Position numbers and translations under genes: made by a program. Below the pieces are notes generated by a model that worked only from the letters and a program-made list of their open reading frames with translations, made no database searches and was not told where the DNA came from. From the NCBI GenBank assembly GCA_950106755.1, contig OX467084.1, forward strand, positions 38,753,213-38,817,212: a stretch of 64,000 bases of DNA, given 5' to 3'. Positions within the stretch are counted from its first letter, which is position 1. Each line of letters begins with the position of its first letter. Of this stretch, positions 21,362-33,927 are shown in pieces. The DNA comes from Climacium dendroides. Lineage: Eukaryota > Streptophyta > Bryopsida > Hypnales > Climaciaceae.

Positions 21362-24278
21362 TTGAGTTTCCTAACCACCTCAAAGCTTCCACTTCACCTG
21401 AGTTTAAAAACGGCTCACCCCACTTCCTCTCCCCTAGGGGAATGGGAGGTCCCAATTACTTGTCCCAATCCTACTTGCAAACAAAGTTTTCGAGCTTTTC
21501 CAGAATCACAAAGGTGTGAAGAACTACTTGATAGCTACAACAACCACCTTGGCTTGTATTCATTTTCATGCTCCGAGTGTTGCACTCTTGTCGAGGCACC
21601 GAGACACACAAAGAAGGTGAGTATGTGATTTGGCATACAAATTAGTTGTTGAATATTTTGTTTTGATAATACTTTGTTGTTCTAAGCAAATTGATGTCAT
21701 TTTCATTTTATAGTTTTGTTGAAAAACAAAAATAAATTTATTAATCTAATGTTTAAGATGACTAATCTTATTTTCTTCAAAGTAAATAAAAATTTGTTTG
21801 ATTTGTTCACACTATATATTTGGAAAACACTGATTATTAAATTTTATTTTTTTCATGCTTGAAGGGAGATCCAAGAAACTTTGCTCTACTTGGCCATTGG
21901 GATGGATTTCAAAGTACAAGGACAACACTGAGAGAATGCGTGATACTTGAAGTTGAAATATTGAACACAGGAAAGGAATTGTCATTGGGTCCTATTCCAA
22001 TCCTTTTTATACCAGCAAGTTCGGCCAAGCTCATAAAGCATGGCGATTCAAGTGTCCAAAGTGCCTTTTTGGAGCCTTTCTTTTCAGAGTTGGAGGCTTT
22101 GTTTGTTACAGGCTTCCCGGTTTCTTATGCGTATCCACCACATGTTATTAGTGAACATCTTAATACATCAGGATGTATTGACGGAAAGGTACAATTGCAT
22201 GCCATGCTCATGGCTTTCACTAGAGATGCTCCAGCACAATGCAAATTTGGCGGAGTTAAGTATGGAGGCTATGGTGGTTGTAGACGCCATCAAGTGTCTT
22301 TGGAAGTGAGAAGGAATGCTACAACCTCTAGAGCGAACTTGGTATATTGCAACACTCGAAGAGAAGTTTGCCACCCCTTCCTTTATGGAGTTGTGAAAAT
22401 TTACTAGTTGCAACATGTGAGTGGTGAACATTACAACCTAGGAAAGACAAAGTTGAGTTGGAGAGGAGAAGTGGCATCTTCGGGTACTCTAGTGCTTGGC
22501 GACTTTATCACCTCTACGATTTTGATATCAGCAGAGACTTGGTTTATGACGTGATGCATACCCTCTCTCTCAACATGCTGAAAAAATATGTGGCCTTGTT
22601 GGTTGACAGTATGAGTGCTTTAGGTCGATTTGATGAGCTTGAAGAGGCGCTTGTGACAGCTTTGAAGCATAAACCAAAAGGTTTAGGAGGACGATGGCTA
22701 AGGAAGTTGAAGTCCTTGGGTTACTACAAGGCTGAAGAATATCAGCTATTTGTGATGTGGTGCCTTCCGTACATTTTGGATCATCTTAATCTTAAGAGAG
22801 ATTCAGTCTTTGGTGGTGTAGGAATGTTATTAATTGAAATTTCTAGGCTATTCCATTCCCATGCTCGAAGACATAGTTGGACAATAGGTTCAATTGCAAC
22901 GGCATGAACCCTTTTGGCAGCTTGGAGAGTGAGAGTTGAAGAGAGCGTTGGCCCAAGCTCGTCACCTCTTGAGCATGTTGCTGGCAGCGGAGAGCTTTTG
23001 GACAATATAATGAGGCATGGCTGCCATGATATTTATTGGTGTTATGCATTTGAGAGACAAGTGTCCAACTACATGGCTATTCCTACCAACCAGAAGTCTA
23101 TGGAAGTATCCTACCTAAATTACTTCAAGCGCTATTTCTTCACCAAGACCTTTTCGTATATCAGGATGGATAAAGATGGTATGTTTCCTCATCAAAGGGC
23201 TTTACATGAAGTTCACAAGTTTCTTTTCTCTTCGCGACAAGTATACACTTCGGAGATTGATGATACGTCATCTACATGTGATGTTTGGCATGGCGATCAG
23301 GTTGTTGTGGTGTATTCTCAGGAGAAGGCAAGAAATCTGGCAAAAGTCATTTTCAATTTGGAGCCATGCACTTGTAAAAGTTTAATTGCGGAGAAAGGAA
23401 TTTGTGTTGGTCCTAGATGCCCTGTTGTGAAACAAGCGACTCCTGTGATGTCCGTGTACTTGGAAGAATTTTGGAGAGCACAAGGGGTTTTGAACAATGA
23501 AAATTCAAGTTTTTTGAATTTGGATTTGTATAAGATCAGCTTTGTACTACTACAGGGCGTGGAATACCGTATAAATGACTTGGTGGTAGTTGAACCAGAT
23601 TCGGGCAATACAGATCATTCATGGACATGGAAGGGAAAAATCTTGGGGTTTTTCATTCATGAGTTGCAAGGTAAAATGCAAGTGTTCTTTGAAGCTGCCT
23701 GCTTTGAACAACGAGTACAGGATTGTGATTTGGTGATGCCATTGGTGCATCATATTTCTGGGATGAGAATCTTGAATGCTCAACCACGAGAAACCATCAT
23801 CAGGCCGATACAACAACTCATCTACAAATTTATGACATTGCCAATTCCTCACAAAGATTATTTGGTGGCTTTTGAGCTTGAAGATAGAGCTCCCAGGTCT
23901 CACTTGTTAGAGGTGGGACAGCCAGGATGTATCCCTCGGTTCCCTGAATTGGGAGACATCATGCTTGTGAAGCCCAAGGGTTGGGTGGATGGAGATCCAT
24001 TTTTCTATGCTATTATCCTTGAAGTTAATTCATGTATAGAACCTAATGGTGATATTGAGTCACAACTTGTGAATGGGGTTGTAATGGAGCTTGACAATTT
24101 GGTGGGTACTGTGGAGCTCTGTCTTTTGAGGCAAATGGGGCCCTGCTCTCGAAAGTTTGTTGCCGTGGATGATGGTAGATATAAGTGTTCTTGGCATGAG
24201 CCAGTGAAGCAGGTGGTTACATTTAGGGTTACCAAAAGTCTACACGGACAAACCATTGAATGGATGATCATAAGTTGA
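21362..24278 (+). pseudogene. tnp2-like transposase, broken
   Basis: An N-terminal exon (21362-21616) has a zinc-finger-like VPITCPNPTCKQSF and a second Cys pair, and ends at a GTGAGT donor. The next exon opens at 21865 with LLGHWDGFQS and includes SFLEPFFSEL-like and CRRHQV text, following the order of the tnp2 transposase family (PF02992). That frame ends at 22405-22407. The reading resumes one frame over (about 22425-22904) with IFGYSSAWRLY and DLVYDVMHTLSLN. It is then stopped by an in-frame TGA at 22905-22907 and continues unbroken to 24278 with WCYAFERQVSNYMAIPTNQ, matching the family's YSFERxNGxLxxxPTN region. So one frameshift and one nonsense change break an otherwise nearly full-length gene. 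Its wording is nearer to tnp2-like proteins of algae and animals than to the CACTA tnp2 at 40-43.7 kb. Confidence 0.7.
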
Positions 24279-26085
24279 TTGACTTTCAAAGTATGAGGTG
24301 ATATTAATATTTTGGTTTTGATTTTAGCATGGTTTTGTTTCTAGTTCATGCAAAATGTATGCTTGAAAAATTTGAGCTTCAAAACTGTGTACATGTTTTA
24401 CTTTAGAATGTAGTATTTTACGCAATCAGAAACTTGGCTTTTGGAGCTCATGTGAACTTTTTTTTTGGCTTTGATTGTAGCATGGGCTAGTGTACAAGCT
24501 TGCATTTGGGGCAAAGGCATTTGTGGTGGTCTCAATTCTATTGTTGCTCACCACATCCTTAGTAAGAATGAATTTTCTTACAACAAGTCTTTATGCTGTA
24601 ATTTTGTGTTGTTTTTTCTGCTGTGAAAGATTGTGCACTTAATGGCCTGTTGTGATTGCAAATTGACAACAACTTGATCTGAGCTCTATCTCCATCATGT
24701 TGTTGTTTTCGGTAGAATATCACTATAACATGAAACAATGAATCATATGTCATAAACTAATTACTCTATTTGTGTGGGCTTTGGGATGCAGGTAAGTGAA
24801 GAGAAATATCAAGGTGGACTTGTTCAAATTTCTAGTATGTTCTTTCAGGAGTTGAACAAATTTGTGGACAGAGTTATTCAAGTAAAGTCTCCTGAAGTTT
24901 CAATGAGGTAGTAGTCTTTTGATTTATATTATAGTCCTATATTAGTCTTCATATCTTTGAAGAGTTTTAACAGCTATGAGGAGTTTTAATTGAGAAAGAA
25001 AAAAAATTCATGTGAAAATTGTGCTTGAGGTGAATGTTGAAAGGGTTTTTATTTTTATTGCATGGGAATAGACAAATTGATGTACACACTCGGTGAATGG
25101 AATCCCAATGTGATTACCACATTATTACTGACAAATGAGGGGGAGAGAAATGGGGAGGAGGGAAAAGGAAATACTCTCCCACTTGTCAGTGAGGACGATC
25201 ACAAGAAAAAGGTAATTCCCTTTGTCTCTCTTGTGCACCATGGGAATTGATCCACGTTTCCCATTTTCCCTTGTGGGAATACTCTAGGAGCTCCTTGTGC
25301 CTGAGCGCGAGCCCACCCGAAAACCTACGGCGAGCTGTTTCATGCAAACGACCAGCAACTCACGAACAAGATACAGTTGGAGAAACTGACAAAGCTGGTG
25401 CAGTCACCACGAACAAGAAGCAACTCGCAAGGAGGAGGCATGCAGGCGCAGGTTCCATAGCCGCTGCAGAAGGAGCGGAGGTCCGATTTATTCAACACCG
25501 GGCACTAGAGTTCAACGCCGGATGGGTGAAAAGTAGAAGTAGGCAATAAATAATAGGATTTGAAATCCTCTAGTCGATCATAGTGTGAAGCTTTCAAAGA
25601 TCAAACCCAAAGTTCAAACATTTGACAATGAACTTCCATGACCTCTCCACTTGGATGGCCATAGTATGAAGCTTCCAAAGGTCAAGCCAAAGTTCAAACT
25701 CTTAGCAATTTAACAATTGAGATCTTGTCATAAGTCAATGGCCTCTTGGCCATACTTTGAACTTTTATTTTTAACCAACTTAAACTTCCTTTGAGAATCC
25801 ATTGCCATGTAGGTAGTTGGCCTTTGAACTTGTGCCTTTTAATGTGATGGATTGAGAGGTCAAACTTTTGGTTTCTTGAAATTTGATTGGTGGATACCCA
25901 CGGCCTCTCAACCTTTGGTCATGGTGTGAAGTAACCCTAAGTGGATTACATTTTTTTTTTGACACAAGTAAAGTGCAAGAAGAAAAAAATACAAGAACCC
26001 AACTGCAAGTGGCATGGGGGCAAGCAACTGAATAAAATACAATACAAAGAAAAAACAAAGCGCACAACGGCAGGGCGGTTCCCGC
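24279..26085. other. Region without a supported gene; possible exon remnants
   Basis: A possible short exon at 24793-24911 follows an acceptor (GGGATGCAG) and reads VSEEKYQGGLVQISSMFFQE, ending in a stop. A G+C-rich 100-codon frame at 25247-25549 and a 62-codon frame at 25062-25250 show no recognised motif. 25550-26060 is A+T-rich. I cannot assign any of these. Confidence 0.3.
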
Positions 26086-26559
26086 TGGCCAGGGTGAACT
26101 GACCCCCTCATTGCCTCGTTTTACCCCTGGGTAAAACTCTGTGGAATTTTTTATTTGCAATCAGAAATTTTTTTTTTGCAAATTCTCAATTCAGATTTGC
26201 AATCTGCGACCCCAAAAATTGTGTAGGGAGAATTGGCCCCCTCATTGCCCCAGTCAACTTTGGTTTGACAAAAAAGCCCCCTATGTTGTGCCAATTTTTT
26301 TGGTAATTCTTGCATCTCCCTAGAGTAATTTGGGGCCTCTAATTTCAAATATGAATTCAGAATTTCAAAAAAAAATTAAGCCTTGCAAATAAAAAATTCC
26401 AGGGTTTCCCTGGAGGGGCAATGAGGGGGTCAATTCACACTGGCCCCCCAAATTAGCTAGGAGTGGTGGATAAATGTAAAAAATCATGGCGAAAAAATAG
26501 GTTTTTTTTTTCATAATTATCCCTGGCCGGGGCAATGAAGGGGTCAATTCTCCCTGGCC
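26086..26559. mobile_element. Mutator-type MITE with 9 bp target-site duplication
   Basis: The direct repeat GGTTCCCGC flanks the element exactly (26077-26085 and 26560-26568). The ends are inverted: left GGCCAGGGTGAACTGACCCC, and the right, read backwards, GGCCAGGGAGAATTGACCCC. Further copies of the CCCCCTCATTGCC segment lie inside in both directions (near 26231 and 26411). A 9 bp duplication is typical of Mutator-like elements. There is no coding capacity. Confidence 0.8.
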
Positions 26560-26568
26560 GGTTCCCGC

Positions 26569-27717
26569 CCCGCCTGGGCACGCCGCTAAGGCGGTTGAAT
26601 CTTTGAAAAGCTTATCTTATGCATAAATAGAGTATCTGAATTCTCTTTTTTAATGCGACGGACTGACAAAGTCACTTGCCTTCACGTGGGCGTTGAACTG
26701 GAGTTCATAGACAACGCGCCAATTTGACCCTAGATGTAAGATGACGGTAAAGAAAGTTTGGCCGAAATTAGCATCTACCTCTCTAACCAATAGCCGGTCC
26801 AGATGACGTTCATCAGTGCTCTCAACACAAGTTGCTTGTGTTCGGTGAAAGCCTCAGAACCGATCTCCTTTTGTTTCTGGAGAGCACTGTCGTTAGACTT
26901 GCAGTGCTATGGATCGATATGCTTATGCCAGAACCGATCTCTGGGCACGATGATGCAAAGGCAGGCTGAAGTGCCATCAGTGTTGACATGAAGCTTTTGA
27001 TTTTGGAGGGCCGCCGGGCTAATAATTATGTGCCATTGTGTTTGACATCGAGCTCATAGGCCGGCCTTACTAGCTTTCTGATTCTAGTACCGTTAAGCCT
27101 CTTCAGTTTGATGACCATGTGGTATAGTTAGCAGAACTACCCTAACTGACTCTTCGAATTCTCCACTGTGAGGACCCTTTCTGAGGAGAAGGATAGCCAT
27201 GCGGACACACTCTCTGTTCTACAGGGAAGTTAATGTTGTCAACTCTCACAGAACTAACCTGATCGAGGTCCCAAGGGTACGGTGCTCCAACCTGCGGTAA
27301 CCGTGTCGGTAGCACCCGACATATCAAGCCTTCACTGGATCGTGCTTTTAACTTCTGCGACATTCGTACTCTAGATGTGTGTCTCACGTTTAAGCATGCC
27401 AGCTAGCTGCATTGGACGAGGGATGTCCACGCATGAATATGATGATCATGCTTGAGACAACTCCGACACTGGTACCAATACCGCTCTGACTGGTAAGCCC
27501 TTGCTCTAGCTAGTTATCAGTCAATGCTCTGTTCTGCCAACTTATATTAAATGGGCCATTAAGTACGTACGTTATCCATCAACTTATTTCATCATAGCAG
27601 TATGATTCCAGAGATTTCCTCCAGACATTAGCCTCGATCACCCCTTCCTCAAAATATCACAGGCTACGTCAGCAGCCGCAGTGGAGTTCAAGGATTTAAC
27701 TCAGTCTGTTAAACTTC
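26569..27717. other. Upstream region of the intact RLK gene
   Basis: Roughly balanced base composition, unlike the A+T-rich surroundings, and no recognised coding sequence. TATATTAAA at about 27544 lies about 170 bp before the first ATG and could serve as a TATA element. This is weak evidence. Confidence 0.3.
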
Positions 27718-30700
27718 ATGCTGAGTTTGCCCGTAATTAAGCTTGGAAGTTCGGCGATGTCGATAACCCGAATGGGAGCCCGCTTGTTGCTGTCGGTATT
27801 CCTGACGTATTTGGCCATCGCAGCCCCAGTACTGGGGCAGTCGGCGTATGCCCCTTCCTTTTCTCCGCCCGCTCCTCCGACAGGAGTCACGGGATCCCCG
27901 CCAACGATAAAGTCCCCGCCGGGAAGGGCGCCGGAGTCGGGCGCCGGAGCGGGCGAGGGCAGCAGTAAGAACGTGGGGGCCATCGTGGGCGGCGTCCTGG
28001 CGGGCGTCTACGTTACCATCTTGGTGACGCTGGCGGTGTGCTGGAATTGTCTCAGAATGAAACGAGAACGAGCTGGTCGTGCAAATGGTGAAGCGCCTCT
28101 GACGACAACAGCGCAGAGTCCTCCAGGTACGTGTGCAAGAAACGAGCTGTTTCTGAATGTTTAATTGCTTAGATCTGTGGGCAAACGTTGAGGTTGTTTA
28201 TTTCAATTGCATCGATCAAATGGGCCGCACAAGAAATTGAATGTTTAGTGAAGACATATCCAAGCTTTGCTTTGAATGAATGTGGAATTATTTGCACAGA
28301 ATAGTTGACCCCCTGGAGTCCCAAGGCCATTTTTTCATCAAATTCCACTCAAAACTGTCATTTTTATTGCAAAGTGCAAAAAACTTTAGAAATTGTTTTA
28401 TTTGCATATCGAACCAAATGATCTTGTACTAAACTAGTAGTATAAGAATATGTTAAAGAAATTTCAAAAAAATTGACTATGTAGATTACAAGATATTTGA
28501 GTTTGAAGAGATTGTTTCTTTTGCACCTTACTTGACTAGATTTTTAGACTTTGAATCTTCTTAGCTTAAAATTTTTTCACTATTAGTATTAAGTTAATAA
28601 AAAATTTATACTAAAGAATTGAGTTGAATTTCTAGGAAAGGAAATTTCAAAAAAACACTTGATTTTCATGCAATCTTAAAAAATTGTTAAATAGAAGTAG
28701 GTACAAGATTGAAAGAAATCCAAATTGTTAATAGGTTTAAGATGGAATTGAAATGCAATGATCCCAATGGTAAGATTGTTCTAGCAAGTGAACAAAACCT
28801 TGTTAAAAAATTTTCAAAAAATTGTAAAAATTGCACTAAAAAATGAATCTTGTGAATTATTTTTTCAAGGTGTATAGATTGCCGAAAAAACAAGATTGTC
28901 CATAACTTTCTCATCACTAGTTCAAATAGAATGAATCAAATCTTTCCACATAGAAAAAATAAAATTCAATGTGAAGCACAATTTTGAAAATTTTATTTTC
29001 TACCTACAAATTTTGTTGAGCTACATACTAAGTTCTATTTTGGGCTTATTATGGCAAAACTATTGCTCTCGGGCACTTATTCAAATAAAACATATTCTCT
29101 AAAAGCTAATCTATTTTCTTATCTTCAAAAAATGTTTCAAAAAACTATGACAAAAATTGAGACTATAGAAACCTATCCAAAATTCATTATGTCTCTCCAG
29201 GGGACACTATGACTTTAGAGATCCAGCATGCTCAAGCAGTTTGTTATTGGATCCAGTAAGAAAAATAAGTCTACCCGTACAGACTATAGAAAGACTTTGA
29301 GAGTTCATTCCTATTGCAAAGTAGAAGGCCTTGAAAACGTTTACAAACAGTCTAACACTTTGGTTCGGTGTACTGATTCCACTCATCAATGAAAATTATC
29401 CATGTGTTTTGAAAAAAAAAGAAAAAATGCATACAAACTCCTATTACCACAAACTAAGCATGAATCTCACATTTTCCTGTGGCAGAGTGTGCTTGATTTT
29501 AACTCCTGAGTGTCGTGACATTCATACAACATTGGGTGGTAGTGGCAACATCTAGTATGCATTGATGGACATTGCACACTACTATCATCATGTAAGGACT
29601 CGTGGTGTGTGGGTTTGCTCTCCAACAGTTACAGCTTTAGTTTGCTTGTAACTTAGAGTATGTTGATCTACAAAAGTCTACTAATTTCAGTCCATTGACA
29701 TTGGTGATGTGAATATGGTAAAGATGTTAAAGGCTTGAATGCACAAGTGCCACCTGTGCGCCGGCCAGCACCCAAAGCCACACCAATGGCTTCTCCTCTC
29801 ATGGTGGAAAAAGTGGATCACGTAGCACCTCAACAAGATATACCATATAATATGGATGTACGGAAGTACAGCTACGCGGAAGTGGAAGCCATCAGCAGCA
29901 ACTGGACGTATAAACTTGGAGAAGGTGGGTTTGGTACAGTTTATTATGGTGAAATATTTAGTGATACATCACCAAATGCAGATCCCCAAAAAGTCGCTTT
30001 GAAACAATTGAGCGCTACTTCTCAGCAAGGCAAGAATGAGTTTCTCAATGAGGTACCTAGCTATGAATCATATTGTTCCATAGCCATGCTTTACATTATT
30101 GCATTACATTTGAAAAAATAGTGGTACACATCAACATTATTTGTCCATTTTCATATATTCTTGCTAGTTGATGATGTTTTTCACAAGTAAGAAGATTTGA
30201 CGTTGATATGCAACAAATCAGGTTTGTTTGCTTTCAAGAATCCACTTTCGGTACTTGGTGCCATTGGTGGGATTTTGTGATGAAACCAACAACCAAGTGC
30301 TCATTTATGAATATATGCAAGAAGGCTCCCTTGCAAACTGGCTTCATGGTGCACAACAAGGCCACCCAGACTTCAATTGGTACAACCGTTTGCTTATTGC
30401 CCTCCATGCTGCATTAGGTGAGCCAATGTAACATGCATTGTTTGGAAGCAAAAGTTTCCAAACAATTGATATTTTTTAGCATTCATGAGAATGCACCCTT
30501 CTCCATTATAAATGGCAACAAAAAACAAAATGATTCAAATGCTCAACATTCATAGAACAAAGCATAATTATGTGGCACTCAATGATTAGGTGGCAAGCAT
30601 CTAAAGTCTGTCTTTCCATTATAGCTTTTAACGTCAATTTTGTTATGTAGGCAACAATCCAATATGTTGGCATCTCTCAAAATGCACAATTTGAAATATG

Positions 30701-32760
30701 AATTTGGATATACCTATTTTAGAATCTAAACCTTTATGTATGTATTTGTCACAATTTGTGGTGCTAAAATCATACCAACTTAAGTAGTGGAATTGATTGT
30801 TTTTGGTTCATCCCACATGAGATGAGGTCAACATTTTGCAACAAAAGAACTTGAATTGCTCTTCTAGTTCAATTAAAAGACATTTGAGGGAGCTCTTCCA
30901 GAACTACATGAAATCAATGGTTAAGTTGCAAGTATTGCAAATGATTTTGTATGACAAAACTTGATATGTAGGGTTGGAGTATTTGCATGTGGGTGCGAGG
31001 CCAAATATCATACATCGAGATGTCAAAAGCAACAACATTCTTATCACCAAGGATTGGGAAGGGAGAGTGGCTGATTTTGGGCTTTCCAAAACAAGTGGTA
31101 TCAATGATCAAGATCAACAAAGAACCCATATGACCACCATGGTGAAAGGCACTCCTGGATATTTGGACCCCGAGTAAGACTTGCATTCAAGACTTTCATG
31201 ACAAATTCATTTTGAATGTGTCTGTGACTAACTATTTGAAGAGTCTATTAAGTCTATGGAACAATGGACTTGTTCTACTTAGAAACCAATTTTTGCCCTT
31301 TTTATTTATTTGTATAGTCGTGTTGTGTTTATTTTTATTAGTAAGGTTGTAGCATCAATTTTATTAAATTGGCAGTATTCCATAACTTGGGCATTTTTAG
31401 GATGTGTGATTTGAAATGCAAATCTAAACTTATCCTAATTTTTAATTTCTAAAGATTGTATAGATTTGGATTACAATTTTTGATAAAAATTCCGATTTGT
31501 GCAATGAAGGGTATGATGAGAAGTGAAGTTTATTGCATTGTAAGAGATATAACCATGTAATTGTTGCAAAGTGAAAGTACTAACCCTATGTCAATAGCCA
31601 TGAAGGGACCAATTTAGAATTCAAGGATACTGACAAGCTTATTTGGGTCATTTTTTAATCCTTTTTTAAAAAAGTATTAAGGATTAAAATTTCTTTTTGA
31701 ATTGAAGGATATATATCCCTAATTCTTTGGTTCTTGTTTTGTAGGTACTTTAGGACAGCCAAGTTGACAACTAAAAGCGATGTGTATAGTTTTGGGATTA
31801 TATTGTTGGAGTTGGTCACAGGACACCTTCCAATAGACTATTCCAAAGATGATCCTCAACTTCGATGCATTGAAAACTATGTTAGTAACTTCTTGCAACC
31901 TCGTCTTCTTTCACTGAGTAACTATGTTGTTCAATTTCTTTTAGGAATTTGATTGAACCGGGATGCAATTGCAAATTGTTTGCTTTTATTGTTTAGAACA
32001 TTGAAGTGCCAATATAAGTTCTATCTCCTTGGAGCTTTTGAGAACCTATCTGGATCAATGAACCTTAATGGAGTACCACATTCTTACATAGGAAGATTGT
32101 CTCTTGTTCCCAGATTACCAATCCTAGTTTACAATGTTAATACTAGGAAAAACTAGTCACCGAGTTTCCTTGTTTGCTACCTTAATTCCCCTAATTCCCT
32201 TGTTCCGAAACTTCTCGTAACCATGTCAAACGCCCAGCATGTAGGAAACAAGCCTAAAGCCATAAACTCCCAGCTTGTTTCCTCAGATTTTCATCTCCGT
32301 TTGTATTATTGCCATTGCTTAATCGGACTTGACGCTCATTGTTTGGGGTTTTTATGTGCAGGTGCAAAGCCATTACCCGCACAACCTGGCGACCATTGCA
32401 GATCCAAACTTGAAGGGAAACTACGACATGCGCAGCATGCAAAAGATTGCGCATGTGGCGTTGCGAAGCGTCGCCTTGCAGGGAATCAACCGGCCCACCA
32501 TGAGCGACGTCGTGGTCGAAATTCGAAGCGCCATGAAACTGATGGAAGCGGAAGCAGGCGGGGACAGCCTAGCAACCAACACACAACACTTTCTCGCCAA
32601 GCCCGCTACCAGTCCGGCTACTGGACCCGCAATTAGGACTCCACATGCTTTTGCGCCGGGCCAGCCCAGATCAAGGCCTGGCAGTTCCCCGTCTCTTTCA
32701 CAGTCCACGGGATCGTCTTCGGCCACGAGCATTCCTTCCATTGCAGCATATCCACGATAG
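27718..32760 (+). CDS. Receptor-like kinase with very short proline-rich ectodomain
   Basis: Six exons join in frame to 553 residues: 27718-28126, 29733-30052, 30222-30417, 30972-31173, 31745-31880 and 32362-32760. All introns are GT..AG; the exon 2 acceptor has a poor pyrimidine tract. Residues 19-41 look like a signal peptide, so Met14 or Met19 may be the true start. About 45 Pro/Gly/Ser-rich residues follow, then a membrane span at about 86-112 with a basic stop-transfer. The kinase (about 193-487) has GEGGFGTVY, Lys227, Glu243, [10 protein letters not shown] (Asp325, an RD kinase), DFG at 343-345 and GTPGYLDPE. The tail is Ser/Pro-rich. The kinase text resembles the LRR-I/malectin-type RLKs, but the malectin and LRR domains are absent, so it is either a reduced or shuffled form. 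Likely role: plasma-membrane Ser/Thr signalling; the ligand is unknown. Two truncated duplicates flank it. Confidence 0.85.
28127..29732 (+). other. Long A+T-rich intron 1 of the RLK
   Basis: The intron starts GTACGTGT and ends TTAAAG. From about 28480 to 29190 it resembles 34980-36015 (for example TGTAGATTaCAAGAtATTTG and the AAACCTAT..-ending segment), so an A+T-rich repeat has inserted here. No coding sequence is seen. Confidence 0.5.
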
Positions 32761-33195
32761 CTTCAATCTTGGCAAAATTATGGCTTCAGTTGGATCATGT
32801 CACTATTCAGCAATAGAGTTGGGGTGTCGTATTAGTGGTTTTTCTCATTTAGTATTGGTAAAATTAATCATATGGTGTTTTTCTCATTTAGTATTTGTAA
32901 GATGAGGCTTGAAAATGTAGTTGAAGCTACTAATTTTATCAACTTCTATGTAATGCACAACTTGTATTTGGCCAAAAATGTTTGGGACAAAGTAAGGTAC
33001 CTTTTACATACAATATACAATGAAGATCCATTCATTAAGCTGGGTTGTTTGTTTTGTTTGTTTGTTTCGGTGAGATCTCCTTGACCGAGTCTCCCGGTAG
33101 CATGCTTGGTACCATTGGAAAACTATTGGTGGGGAAGAGTGCACAGGCTTTGTTTTGTGACGTTTCAACCTACAATGTGAAAATTATTGAATTTC
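32761..33195 (+). other. 3' flank of the intact RLK
   Basis: Matches the 3' flank of copy 1 (2705-3190) with small differences, such as one instead of two TCATTTAGTATT repeats. Likely includes the 3' untranslated region. No clear AATAAA signal was picked out. Confidence 0.45.
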
Positions 33196-33218
33196 AAAGT
33201 TTTTATGAGTAAAATTAT

Positions 33219-33927
33219 GGGTGAAATTGGAAGCGCGATGAAGTTGATGGAAGCAGGCCGAGCAACCAACACAGAAGACTTTCTCACCGAGAACTTGGCC
33301 AGGCCCACTCCTGAACCTGTTGTTGGATCCACAATACAAATTCCACATGGATTTTTACCAAGCCAAACTAGATCAAGGCCTGGAAGTTCCCCATCTAAGG
33401 TAAACCAGCCCATTGTGGTCAGAATGAGGAGTTTGGCATCATCTTGTTGCTGAAATTTTTCAATTTTTTTCTTACATTAGTACAAGTGTGAGAAATAGCA
33501 AGTGCAATTGAAATTATTATTTTTTGACAAAGTATGAATTTGCTAAAAATTTCTGAAGCATTGAGCCCAAAAGAGCCTGTAGACTACCTTAAGACCACTA
33601 AAATCTGAATCTGTAATGCTCATCTCACTGCCTAATGCAGTCAAAATATTTTCTATTACAGAAGGCAAAAAAAGTCAATTTTTACAATGGACTTCACACT
33701 AAAAACTCAGAAGTTCCTAATGAGGTCAGTGTACACTCCATTGCTGTCATGTAAGACATGCATTGTTGCCCACATCCCACATCCTTGGAAAAAAACACAA
33801 TGGGTCATTTCTTAGGCGACCACAATGGGTCATTTGACTGCAATGGGCTGTCTTACCTTATTGTTTCACGCTCCACGGGATCGTCTTCCGCCACAAGTGT
33901 TCCGCCCAGTGTCGCATTGCCACGATA
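33219..33927 (+). pseudogene. RLK last-exon remnant (copy 3), split by an insertion
   Basis: 33219 to about 33398 reads [20 protein letters not shown] and then [10 protein letters not shown], matching the last exon of the intact kinase from [11 protein letters not shown] on. The match breaks off and resumes at about 33866 with the equivalent of STGSSSATS, ending PR-stop at 33927. About 470 bp of unrelated DNA separates the two. The 3' flank also matches that of the other copies. All upstream kinase exons are missing, so this cannot make a kinase. Confidence 0.75.

Noticed and set aside
26803..27387. Small frames upstream of the RLK as genes
   Set aside because: They have no motif and no splice or start context, and lie in the likely promoter region.
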